From NCBI GenBank assembly GCA_027475525.1, contig JAMWFC010000049.1:5626947-5690946 (forward strand): DNA of 64,000 bases. The letters are read 5' to 3'. This stretch comes from Macrolepiota albuminosa (Eukaryota; Basidiomycota; Agaricomycetes; Agaricales; Agaricaceae). Shown piece after piece: positions 11,846 to 22,289 of this stretch (its first letter is position 1; each line of letters begins with the position of its first letter). Below the pieces are notes generated by a model. That model ran no database searches. It was not told the DNA's origin and was given only the letters and a program-made list of their open reading frames with translations. The translations under genes and the position numbers were made by a program.

Positions 11846-12157
11846 TCATCTGAGGAAATCCAGTTTGAACTCTAAGTTCGGAACTCTTCTAAGGCCTTCA
11901 TGCCTCATCTGTGGCTGTTTGCCAACCCCTTCTAGCAACTCCTGAGTTTGAGGCACCAAGGGCACCTTTCCTTGCCATACAACATTGTTGTCTTCCCTGC
12001 TGACCCTCATAGTTGGTCCTTGCTGCAGTGCATGTGTCATCAACAACAACTGTCCTGATTCAGTGGCAGTGTTTGCCACATACTCCAAATGCTGCTCAGT
12101 TGGGGCAGTCCAGAATGGGGTGCTGTGCATGAAAGTGCTGCCTTGCACCATCTTCAA
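11846..12157 (-). CDS. Hypothetical ORF fragment
   Basis: An open stretch of about 100 codons with Gln/Leu/Pro-rich sequence (SGQLLLMTHALQQGP) sits between the G1 LTR and a K terminal fragment. I recognise no domain. The flanking 12160-12524 shows nothing definite. It may be residue of another repeat and may not be a gene. Confidence 0.2.
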   Translation of the reverse strand: MKMVQGSTFMHSTPFWTAPTEQHLEYVANTATESGQLLLMTHALQQGPTMRVSREDNNVVWQGKVPLVPQTQELLEGVGKQPQMRHEGLRRVPNLEFKLDFLR

Positions 12158-12524
12158 ATACTGGGTATGGTCTAGTTGACCTTTGGACTGAGCTGATGAA
12201 CTTTACTACCAGGCCATACAATGGACATCATCCATGATACAGATAGCCCACCCAGCATTCCAAAGCTTGTGCTAACATTGTGAGGTAGCTTTTCATCCCG
12301 CTTTAGTGGGAGCTGATAAGTAGATGTGGTTTGCATCTTCACAGCTTAAGATACAGGTGGGTCACCTATATCTGGGACTGGGAAAGGGGGGTCCAGATCA
12401 AGAAAGCCAGTCATAGAAGCACATTTTCAACATGATGCCAACAGAAATCAAGAGTTTTTTGATGAGTTGTCTAGTCAGTAACAAGCCTAGAGTCTAAAGC
12501 CAATAGCAGAAAATTTAAAAAAAA

Positions 12525-12690
12525 TGTAACTGTTGCTTATGAGCTAGAACTATCTTGTGTGGATCACACAGTGCTAAATCAGACCGCTGTATTGGATTTG
12601 ACTAGTACTAAAGTAAATACAAGATGTTGTCTTATGTAATACTCTAAGTTGTGCTAATAGCATTCTTGACACATGATAATCTGTCACATA
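12525..12690 (+). repeat. Element K terminal segment, fragment
   Basis: The segment starts TGTAACTGTTGCTTATGAGC and matches 983-1150 in the same orientation, including the block GTGCTAAATCAGACCGC. It then loses similarity. It is a partial, possibly solo, terminal repeat of element K. Confidence 0.55.
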
Positions 12691-12856
12691 GGCACACTTC
12701 ATTGTTAGTGCCCTTCTCTTACTGACTACCATTACTGACCTTTACTAAAAAACTTGCTATTCAACTCATTTCCAACTTGTTCTCTGGGAACTGCCTAAGA
12801 CTTTCTCAACACTTAGCAGTCAGTAGCTATAAACCATATCTGCTACTGATCAACTT

Positions 12857-13312
12857 TTGAGCATTATCACTGCAGATCTAAACCAATCAAATAATGCAGG
12901 AGAGGCACTGGCAGTGCTAGTAGCAGTAAGAAGTGTGGACATGAATAACTATATTGAAATACTAACAGACTTCAAATTAACAATTGAAAGCCTGACAAAA
13001 AACCTCAAGAAATATGAAGATGAGAGTTGGCTGGATGTGGATAACAAGGAAATACTCAGAGCCACTATGTCACATCTGAGGAGAAGGATAGGGCAAACTA
13101 TCCTCACAAAAGTAAAAGAACACAGTGGCCTCAAAAAAGGAAACAATGAAGCAGATAAGCTAGCAAAAGGAGGTTCTCAAATGTACCAAGAGCTCCAGAC
13201 TGACATATCCACATTAAAAGGATACCATACAGAAGGTGTGAAACTTAGCAGGGCAATGCAGGTGCTCCTCTACAAAGAAATAATAAAGAATAGACTTCCA
13301 CTGACAAGGTGA
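12857..13312 (+). pseudogene. RNase H-like domain fragment
   Basis: The roughly 150-residue frame has the layout of a cellular-type RNase H: AGEALAVLVAVRS (the Glu helix), IEILTDFKLTIESL (the Asp strand, usually TDSK), a WLDVDN helix region, KVKEHSGLKKGNNEADKLA (the His-containing strand and the terminal Asp). Domains of this type occur in non-LTR retrotransposons and other fungal mobile elements. No RT is adjacent, no ATG start is evident, and the host element is unknown. Confidence 0.5.
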
Positions 13313-13397
13313 GGCATTACAATTAATCTAGATAGAGCAAAAAAAAGCAGTAAAAGAGATAAATAGTGTCATAACCTGCCCAGGCAGCAAGGTATAT

Positions 13398-13872
13398 TGT
13401 GCTCCAATACATATATTGATGTAGCATAGTTGGGACAGGCCGCATATGGCTCTCCTGAGTATTTCTCTGACTTGACCCAGTAAAATTCCACAACTGTGTG
13501 CGGCCATTGGTGGTAGTCAAAACTTCAGTTTTTATGCAACCAATGAAAGCATGACTGACTGGTGGGATCATGTGAAGTTACCAGAAAGAAGTGCAGGTGA
13601 GACATACATACTCCCAAGGGAGTCTCATCTCAATGACCACTCTCTAGGTAAGTGGCATAGTTTGAAGAGAGCATAACTGAAGATGACTGCAAGTTAGGCT
13701 CTGTATGAATACACTCTTGCTTTTTATAGTTACTCACCTCGCCTCTTCCAAAAAGTACATTGTACTATGCTACATCAATACATGTATCAGAACTGGGACA
13801 AGTCACATATAGCCCTTCTGAGTGTTTTTCTGACTTAACTTAGTAAAATTCTCCAACTGTATGTGGCCATTA
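13398..13872 (+). repeat. Pair of roughly 115-bp direct repeats
   Basis: Segments at about 13400-13515 and 13757-13872 share GGGACA, CATAT, CTGAGT and the ends AGTAAAATTC and GTGGCCATT. The second copy carries several C/T and G/A changes. The 240 bp between them shows nothing recognisable. Confidence 0.5.
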
Positions 13873-13873
13873 G

Positions 13874-13874
13874 T

Positions 13875-13909
<35 letters not shown>

Positions 13910-14285
13910 CTTACTTTGTAATTGATTTTTGAAGTTTTGCTACAAGAATGGTTATTAATATTTGTAAATCAATCAATCAATCAACACTTACTTTGTAGTG
14001 TAGTTTACTCACTACAACGTTGAAAGCATGGAAAAATTAGTGCTGTTTGGTTTAAGAACGCATGAGGTGTGAAAACTGGTGTCCACTAAATTGCATTTTG
14101 GCCTCAGCCACATTCACACACTCCAGATACCTTCCACATCTGTCTGAGAGATATTGTACATTGAAATATCAATATCTAATATACATTAATTAATACTTTT
14201 TTTTCTTTTTACTAAAAAACTAACCAAAAAACAAATAAAAAAGGCAAGTATTTGTCAGCCTTAGTCAGAAACTGTCTAAACTGAC
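13874..14285 (-). mobile_element. Helitron 5' leader, decayed copy
   Basis: This matches 45640-46060 of the Helitron in the same orientation. It starts inside an AATC simple repeat (13874-13914) and keeps two GTAAGT donors with one 25-nt leader exon between them. Nearly all CpGs of the better copy are TpG or CpA here. Read on the minus strand it follows directly after a Helitron 3' end (14286-14961), so the arrangement is head to tail. Confidence 0.75.
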
Positions 14286-14961
14286 TAATCAATCATTTCT
14301 ACAAAATGGTTGTCCTATATACTATAGACCATAATAAGCTATGATTTGTGCCTTTGGCACAAATTTTGTAGCTCATTGGGGGCTTTGCCCTCAAATCTCC
14401 CCCAACTAAGCCTCCACCCTAACCTCACTTTGTTTGGTTAGGGCTCCAAGTATGTATAAGTAACTTAGCCTCCACCCCAATCTCACTTTGTTTGGTTAGA
14501 GCTCCAAGTATGTATATAAGTAACTCAGTCTCCACCCCAACCTCACTTTGTTTGGTTAGAGGTTTCAAATATGTATTTCAGTAACTCAGCTTCCATCATT
14601 ATCTTACTTCTATGATGTCTTACTGATTCCAGCATATGTTGTTAATGAATAGAGAGTTTTACATTTATCAAAAAATGATGCTACAATTCCAAGTTATATA
14701 TATTCTATTAGTACAGTATCAACAAATATCAAGTCAGATGCTAAAATATAAAAGTTAATAAGTAGGTAATTAACAATCACACTCACATTTGTAAACCCAA
14801 GAAACAATGCTACAATTCCAAGTTATATGTATAGTATCAAATTAGATGCTAAAATACAAAGTTAGTAATAAGTAGTTAATTAACAATCCCACTTATATTT
14901 GTAAACCATTGAGAACTTCTTGATATACAATATTTGCAGTTGTTTTTGATGTATTTTCTTC
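14286..14961 (-). mobile_element. Helitron 3' end, decayed copy
   Basis: This matches about 38740-39425: the 3' hairpins, three tandem copies of the roughly 60-bp hairpin repeat (14405-14575) and the last codons of the helicase. It stops abruptly at 14961, where gypsy sequence begins. All eight CpGs of the hairpin region at 38797-38857 are lost here, with almost no other change. Confidence 0.75.
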
Positions 14962-15930
14962 TTTGCCAACACTAGCTCTATCTTAAGCCAGAGAAGTGCA
15001 AGTTTAAGCAGACTAAAGTTGAATATCTTGGACTAATCATCTTTTATGGAATGGCTGAGATGGACCCAGTCAAGGTGGCTAGTGTGGTGGAGTGGCCAGA
15101 GCCTAAGAACAAGAAGGAAGTTCAGACCTTTCTGAGTTTCACCAACTTCTATCAGAGGTTTATTCAGGATTTCTCACACCATGCCCAGCCCCTCTTCGAT
15201 CTCACCACTAAGGACACTCCTTGGCACTGAGATGCAGCACAGCAGACAGCCTTTGATGCCCTCAAACAGGCAGTCACTTCAAAGCTTGTCCTCCTATTCC
15301 CAGATGATAACTCTTTCTTCTGTGTCAAAGCCGATAGCTCAGATTTTGCTACTAGAGCCATTCTCTCTCAACAGTCAAGAGAGGATGGTAAGTAGCATCC
15401 TGTGGCTTTTAACTCCAAGAGTCTCAATGCCATGGAGCAAAATCATGATCTGTGACAAGGAGATGCTGGCTATCATTTGGTCATTTGAGAAGTGGCAACA
15501 TTTCCTTGAGGGTGCCAGGCATAAATTCAAAGTGTGGACTGATCACAAGAATTTAGAGTACTTTCAGATGGCCAAGAAACTTAACTGCCAACAGGCTTGA
15601 TGGTCCTTGTATCTGGCCAACTTTGACTTCTCTCTGCATCACAAACTCAGATGGAGCATGGGCAAGCCAGATGCACTTTCTAGGCAAGCAGACCATAGCT
15701 CAGAAGCTAGTGACAATGACAATATTGTACTTCTGAAGCCAGAACTATTTGCTATCCATGCTCTAGAAGGTGTGGTTGGCCAGGAAGAAGAAGTGAGCAT
15801 CCTTCAAGACATCCAACGAGGTAACTGGGAGAGTGCTCAAGAAGATCTGGTAGCTAAGGCTGCCATGGCCTTGCATGCTCAAGAGAAAACTGGAGTGAAG
15901 TCTATCTGCACCAATGAGTGGTCTTTGCTG
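14962..15930 (+). pseudogene. G2: gypsy RT-RNase H fragment
   Basis: It begins in the RT (LYLKPEKCKFKQTKVEYLG), continues through the RT thumb ([16 protein letters not shown]), RNase H ([19 protein letters not shown], then [30 protein letters not shown]) and the tether (WSMGKPDALSRQADH), and ends in a linker before an expected integrase. Frameshifts near 15440 and a stop at 15598 break it. It resembles the MarY1/Tf-type gypsy elements of mushrooms. It is truncated on the left by Helitron sequence and on the right by a Gag fragment, both without LTRs. Confidence 0.75.
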
Positions 15931-17150
15931 CTATGGTGGAGACAATATGGACCAGGAGAGAATATTTGTATTGCATATATTTATGGAAGAAGAGGCTTGG
16001 AGTTGGTTCCACTGCCATGTCCTTCACATTAATCATGACGTTTATATTGAACGTGTAAAAAGGTCCTGATAGGACTGTATAATTGTTTTGTCAATGCTGC
16101 AATGATGCAGGAAGTTCAGGATGCCTTTAGAAAGGCAGTGTATAATGCTAAGACTGGCATCCAGACATTTTATAATGACCTGGTGATACGACACTGTATC
16201 AGCAGTCAGGGACACACCACCAGAAGTCAAAATAAACATTTAATTATGAGCTGAAAACTGTAAGCCTCCTGGTAGCAGTCTCAACAAATTATATCTCTAA
16301 AAACACCCCAATAAATACACAGAAAAGTACAAAACAACAAGCAGAGACCAGCTCAAACTATCAGCTCAACAATAGTCTAACCACTGTAATGGGGAGGGGA
16401 AGCATGGGAGCTGGCAGAAATGACAAAATGGGATCAAATTGTGGTGATCTAGATCAAAGATCAGATCTGACAATGACACAACTTAAAGGGGAAAGAAAAG
16501 AAGCATGGAATGCAGGAAATGATCAGGCTAAATAGAGCAGCAGCAAATGGGGAAGTGGCAATCAGAAACATCTGGAGGAATGATGGAACAAAAAGTTGAA
16601 TGGTGGAACTGGTGGCACCAAAACAGGTTTCCCAAAAGAGAAATTGGACTATCAAATATGTTCCAGAGGTTGAGGAGTTTACAACAAAGGGTCATGTGTA
16701 GATAGTGGTCTGTGCACCAGAAAAACAGTATAAATAGCCCAAGTTTAGTAGAGAATAGACAGGCATTTGATAGGCAAAGGCTTGGTGGTTCCCAGGGAGT
16801 GAATCACTTAAGCTAGAGTTTATTGAACACCTCTCATTGGAAGTCTATTGATAGACAAAGGCTTGGTGGTTCCTAGGGAGTGAACTACTTAGGCTAGAGT
16901 TTATTGAGAACCTTCTTCTGCACTGCAGGATACTTATTCTGTAAAGCATTCAATACATCAACCTTTTTATCAAGCACCAGTGTGTCTTAGAGGAAACTTT
17001 CTAAGACTTCAAGAAAGCCCCAGAACTATCAGTAATACTTACACCAAGTACTACACTGGTAGGTCATGCACAGAATATGGCTGTCTATCCAGACAAATAC
17101 ACTATTTGCAAGACATTTCTGAATGGAATACCTGCTGTCTCTGGATTAGC
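15931..17150 (+). pseudogene. Gag fragment of the G1 family, split by a solo LTR
   Basis: Plus-strand sequence at 15931-16183 and 17060-17150 matches the reverse complement of the G1 capsid region (10290-10615), including the stretch encoding AWSWFHCHVLHIN and YPDKYTICKTFL. The LTR at 16184-17055 separates the halves with a CTGG duplication. The left junction with G2 falls at a shared GCTGCTATG, a possible microhomology join. Confidence 0.65.
16184..17055 (+). repeat. Solo LTR (872 bp)
   Basis: It starts TGATACGACACTG, ends AAGTACTACA, and is flanked by a 4-bp target duplication CTGG (16180-16183 and 17056-17059). Removing it rejoins the two halves of the Gag fragment. A TATA box (AGTATAAATAG) lies near 16728. 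About 78 bp are duplicated in tandem inside it (about 16768-16843 and 16849-16915, each with CAAAGGCTTGGTGGTTCC). I did not see another copy of this family in the window. Confidence 0.75.
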
Positions 17151-17159
17151 AGAAACCTG

Positions 17160-17357
17160 CACTGTAAGGGGCCCACACTTGTCTGAATGGTGGCTAAAGA
17201 ACCAGAGCATTTCAAGGGCTGAGAGTAGTACTAACAGATAGTGTTGAAAGAATAGAAACAGTAAAATTAAACAATGTCAGAAGAAATAAGAGAATAAATA
17301 AAAGGAGAGTGAAGAGATAAGGAGTGAGAAAAGGAAGAAATGAGGAGTCCCCTGACA
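17160..17357 (-). repeat. Partial LTR of the G1 family
   Basis: It is about 80 percent similar to 11620-11811, including GGGCCCACAC, AGTACTAACAGATA and the end GAGGAGTC..CTGACA. On the minus strand it begins TGTCAGGGGACTCC at 17357. It is truncated on its left. It separates the Gag fragment from element K copy 2. Confidence 0.6.
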
Positions 17358-19537
17358 TGCACCATCTTGGGCCCCACCTATGGGGTCCAAATCTGTCACT
17401 GTGGTGCTATGAGCACCTGTTCATAACATCCCTTGTGCTGAGCCTAGAGAGAGAACTCTGGCATGAAATGTGCCTGCCCCTCCAGTGGCTCAGCCACCAT
17501 CTAAACTGTCTGCCCTGGCCAAGCTGGGGCCATCTTGTCAATGTTGCAGTCAAAAGCCACCTCTCAATGCCTCCAAACTGGAGGTAATAGAGTTCCCTGC
17601 CAGCATTTCCACACAAGCTAGGAAAGTGTCAATGTTATTTACATTGCCCATCACCATGCCATCACCACAGGCACACAATCTCATGGTCATTTTGACTCTT
17701 GACCTCTGCTCTCCAGAGCAATACAATGGTCTGGTGGCGATCTTGAGAAACCTGCCCATGTCTGGTAAAGGCAAAGCTCCAGTTGTGTCCTTGTCCAATG
17801 AGAGCAACTACAGAGAGTCAAGCTCGGAGCATGAGGAGAAAGGAAAGGAAGGGGAATCAGCTGCAGACCGATTCTAGCAAGTATTGTGCAATAAGTGCAT
17901 TGCAAAGAAAAAGGTGAATTGCACCAAGGAGTTGCAGGCCCTTAAATATAGGGCCAAGATGAGTTTTTAGAAAAGATCCCCAATAGACTGATGGTGAAGG
18001 TGTAGGGGCTGCTTGACATTGAACAGATGAACTCATGCTTCAGAGGAGCACTCAGCTATTGCACCTATTATTTGTATCATTCAAATACTATGCTGTTGAG
18101 AGCCAATGCCAATCGGGCAGCAGCCTTATGAGTTTGCTTCTGGGCACCATGCTGGCATACCTGCTACTATTGTTTACAAATTTGCTTCTTGTGGGCTTTC
18201 CCGCACTCCATTAGAGCTTGACCAGCTCTACAAATATTATTCAAATCCACATGCCCCTTGACATAACAGAATAACTGCATACTTGTTAATCACAGAGCTC
18301 CAGATGTTTGCACAGCAAACAGAGAAAGCTCTGCATGATCAAACAATGAGGCTCCTTATGAGAGACTCTTGCTACCAGAACCTTGTCAGCTCAATGCAAG
18401 GAGATGACGATCTTGCACTTGTAGAGCACCAATATATTCTGAGGTGCTTTCTGTGCATGAAAGAAGATGGTTCCATGGTGCTGCATGTAATGCATGCTCA
18501 AGATCCAGCCATGACATTTGACCTGAAGCAGCTAGCACAGTACATGCTGGTCTTTGGTTGCCCTGGGCTGGAAAATACTTATCAGGGCATTGCGGTTGAC
18601 CACACATACTGCATGCACTGGCAAACCCTATTTGGGTTCACATTATGTTGAGCTTTCTGTGCTAATAGCACAGCCAAGCCTGTAATGGCATGGCGTATGA
18701 CTCTCATCATGGCCTGCCTAGATCTATACCATGAGGCTATTGCCTCTTATAACACCATGTTTCCCAAGCAGCCCTTTGAGCCTCAGAGCAGGCTGCAGCT
18801 CAAACTTCACCAAGTTCATGTGCCCAACGACTTTGCATGGAACTTTTCTGACAATGATGCATTACGTATTTTGCTCCACAACCAGATACTGCCTGCCTGG
18901 GTGGACCATGTGTACACCTATAGAGTGATCTTCCTAGAACAGCAGTTTTATGCCCCAACAATGTCTATATGAGTTTGCTTCTGGGCACCATGCTGGCATA
19001 CCTGCTACTATTGTTTACAAATTTGCTCCTCATAGGCTTCTATGCACTCCATTAGAGCTTGACCAGCTCTACAAATATTATTCAAATCTACATGCCCCTT
19101 GACATGACAGAATAAATGTGTACTTATTAATCGCTTGAACAAATACAGAACCCCTCCTGCAATCCTACAATGAGATGGATGGCAGGAGATGACTGAAGAC
19201 AACTATTATTGTCTTATGTTCAAGCATGACAAAGAGAGTCGTCTGCTTGAAAACCCTGAGGCCAATGGCCTCTATTACCTTATTGGCATGGATCTAAACT
19301 GGGTTAATCTCCTAAAATACACAGCAGTGCATGGTACACTACCCACCATTGCTTCAGCAATTAACATCATACTAACTGAGCCTATAGTGGTAGACTTGCC
19401 TGCAGTTGAGGAGCCCATTACCCCACCAAGAACAGAACTGGTGCCTTCCCCTTCAGCGATTAATATCATACCAGAGGAGGAGTCAATGGTGACAGAGATG
19501 GGTGTGGTCATGGGAGCATTGTCAGACGGGTCATAGA
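17358..19537 (+). pseudogene. Element K protein, copy 2 (unknown family)
   Basis: The most readable copy. Its parts are: a Pro/Ser/Ala-rich start; PEQYNGLVAILRNLPMSGKG; an acidic-serine stretch; LCNKCIAKKKVNC, which looks like half of a zinc cluster (C-x2-C-x7-C); a helical block at 18283-18651 with IAVDHTYCMHWQTLFG; a second block at 18685-18972 (LYHEAIASYNTMF and HNQILPAWVDHVYTYRVIF); and an acidic tail at 19189-19537. Stops interrupt it between 17877 and 18283. A homologue lies at 20677-22075, so this is a repeated protein family, but I cannot name it. A mobile-element accessory or Gag-like role is possible. Confidence 0.55.
18966..19130 (+). repeat. Internal duplication in K copy 2
   Basis: This segment repeats 18128-18290 of the same element (GAGTTTGCTTCTGGGCACC through GCACTCCATTAGAGCTTGACC). 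In copy 1 the corresponding place (near 1900-1935) instead has about 40 bp of unrelated sequence. Copy 2 therefore carries a local copy-and-paste, as expected from template switching or gene conversion. Confidence 0.7.
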
Positions 19538-20065
19538 CCCATATCTTGTTTAGGTAACTTTCAGTATGCACTCAATATGTTTAGGCTGACATGCACTCCA
19601 GTGTAGCATATATATACAGCGGACTCAGAGGAGGAGTCACTCTTTTGTTTTAGTTTGAATTTTATCTTCTTTTTTGCTGCTTGTGTTGTATGCACACTTG
19701 TACACTAAGATTGTGAGATTCAGTGTTACTAAATGACACTACTACCTTGAGCATGATACTAACATCCTACAGCTACAGCAATGCAATGTGCATCTCTGAC
19801 TAATATTTGCACTACCGTGCATACTCCATTTCCAACTCAACTCTTATTCTAAGACCAAATATTTGGTCTCATTGGAGGGTATGTAACATATATAACAGAG
19901 CATCACATGTGTTACTAGCATCAACAACACTATATGCATTCAGTAGAGTATTATGTAAGACAACATCTTGTATTCACTCTAGTTCTAGTCAATTCTGATA
20001 CTGCGGTCTGATTTAGCACTGTGTGATTCATACAAGAAGGTTCTAGCTCATAACCAATGGTTACA
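19538..20065 (+). repeat. Element K terminal segment, copy 2
   Basis: This is the reverse complement of 983-1483 with scattered transitions, ending TGGTTACA. It follows directly after the K frame. It contains an inverted pair ACCAAATATTTGGT near 19855-19868. The 20066-20676 DNA beyond it is not shared with copy 1. Confidence 0.55.
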
Positions 20066-20676
20066 GTTTAATTACATTTTTTACAGTTCACCACTCCTTG
20101 GCAACCCTTAAGCCAATTAGCGATGGGGAACTTATTTTACTATAAATACTTACCATTGTCACTAGCTACACACAGAACAGAGTACCCTGTTTCTTTCTCA
20201 GTTCACCTCATGATTCAGATTTCTTTTGCACTGACTAAATTTATAGTCACCAACTGTCTGAGCACTTCTAGTCTGCTTGCCACAGTTATGCTTCCAGAAC
20301 TTACATGCCTTGCACCTATGGCAGGCATTACACAGCTTAGTCATTCCTAAGCCTCTAGTTTTCTTGCTGCATAGTATTGATAGAGGGCCTCCCAGCCCAA
20401 TACCCTCAGTTTGTATAGGTGATAGACCTATGTTCAGAGAGTTCTGTCCCAGAGAGGCTGCCATCTCTGCCCTCTGACAATGACTAGTATAAGGAGCCTG
20501 AAGAGGCTCATATAGAATTCTCTGTGCTGCACAAAACTGTGGCACAGCATATGGCATGCAAATGGCACAACAGCAATTGATGGGCTAAAATAGACTGTCA
20601 GACACAGAAGAGCACCAAACAAGGAGCTGCCCTCCTTGAAAAATAAACTGGGTGCATCTCTGATGCACTCAGCATT
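20066..20676. other. Unassigned spacer
   Basis: A TATA-like ACTATAAATAC sits near 20141, possibly a promoter for the K paralogue downstream. A minus-strand open stretch (20198-20557) contains LCNACHRCKACKFWKHNC, a Cys-rich run that could be chance or a fragment of a zinc-binding protein. Nothing else is recognisable. Confidence 0.25.
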
Positions 20677-22075
20677 GTGATCTATTGTGATCACACTATT
20701 GAGCACCAGAACTCATTCTTTGGTGTGAGGTTGGCACTCCAATTCTATTGTTCACAAGCAATCAACACTATCTTTATCAGGCAAGATGCTCACACAGCCA
20801 GGGCCTTTGAGGCCAAGAAACCAGGCAACATCATGCAGACACCTCACAACAGCAAGGTGTACCAAGTGGCATCTCAGGGATTTCTCCATAATCCACAGGA
20901 ATTCATGTGTGTGACCCTCAACTGTCACCTTACTGCCTGGGACCAGACAATGTCCCAACTACTTGGTGACATATTGTATTGGACAATTGTGGTACCCTTT
21001 GCAAGTAATAAGGAGTGGGAGAAAGTCCTGTGTATGATTGCGCTTTTGCGGATCTATTGCTGCAAGGAGAGTGGGAAGCTGGCCTTTGTAGGCCTGACTC
21101 TCCCTGACCCAAAGCAGCTATTTGCTTTGAATTACCTGAGCTTTTATGCCCTCTTATATGGGTGTTCTGGGATGCCCAATATGTGGACTGGTCTGGCCAT
21201 AGACCATGCTATGCACATTTACTGGCACAGCCTATTTGGGTTTGTGCTCATACATGCCATTTGCATGAGCTGCCTATCCAAGTTCATGGCATATAAGCAC
21301 CTGGCCTACATATTTGCATGGCCTGGCCTCTACAAAGAGGCCATTGCCAACTATGAGGCAGTTATGGGGCAGCCTTTAAGCCCAAGACCCAACCTTTGAG
21401 GCTTGGGCTGTTGATATTCCAGAGGCATCTGCCTCCATCTTCACCACTTCAGATGTGTTACACATCTTCATTTATAATCAGATTCTGGTCAGCTAGGCTG
21501 ACCATGCATACACATATGGAGTTACCTTTTTGGCCTACATATTCTTCATCAACCATCAGCTTCAGCAAGAAGCCATGGCTATTGACAATGAGAGGCTTCA
21601 ACACCTCAATCATTATGGGACTTCCCAGTCCCTTGCTGAGTGGAATCAGTGGCACAAGGCCACCATTAGCAATTGACAATGCCTACTGCTCCAGCAGCAA
21701 GACAACTGTTGTGCCTTCAATGACACATTCCATTAGAGAATGTATCTTTCTATTGGGCAAGACATCTATGCCTGAGAATTGTGGACATGCCACTACTCGT
21801 CCAATGATGGGGCTCTCTCTGAGCCCAAAGAATCAATGATGTGTCAACTTTTTGACCCCACTCTCACACTGTCCTCCCTCTGGGACTATAACAACCCCCA
21901 GCCTGAGGCTGGGCCATCAGGCACCTCACATAAGCCTGCACCTGAGGATGACCTCCTTGATTATAACATGGATGACACTATGGCCGATCTATTCTGGGCT
22001 CCCAGGGACTCACCCATTGCCTCTGCTCCCAACCTACAGACCATCATGGTATTTCAAGATCATAATTTGGTCTGA
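20677..22075 (+). pseudogene. Element K paralogue (K'), decayed
   Basis: The open frame 20677-21399 contains MPNMWTGLAIDHAMHIYWHSLFGF and GLYKEAIANYEAVMGQPLSPRPNL. These align with the K blocks IAVDHTYCMHWQTLFGF and DLYHEAIASYNTMF. After a frameshift near 21400 the similarity continues (YNQIL and DHAYTYGVTFL near 21480-21530). The C-terminus (21840-22075) is acidic and Pro-rich, ending near MADLFWAPRDSP. It is clearly diverged from K, which suggests an old family. Its function is unknown. Confidence 0.5.
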
Positions 22076-22289
22076 TTGGGGTGTGTGTAGCATAGTGCGC
22101 TATGTGGCTATGGCCACATAGCTAAAATTATATTATATTTATTATAATATAATTTTATTTACATTCATATAAATATGTACTTACATGCTGTTTATAAAGC
22201 AGCTTATTTTTGTTTTACACTACATAGTCAATATACCAGTCTGGTCTGATTCTGTACCATGTGAACTAAGTTCTCACAATATCTGTAAC

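Noticed and set aside
13874..13914. AATC repeats as a possible CRISPR or microsatellite locus of interest
   Set aside because: It is a simple tetranucleotide run without spacers, and similar runs lie inside the predicted Helitron leader introns.
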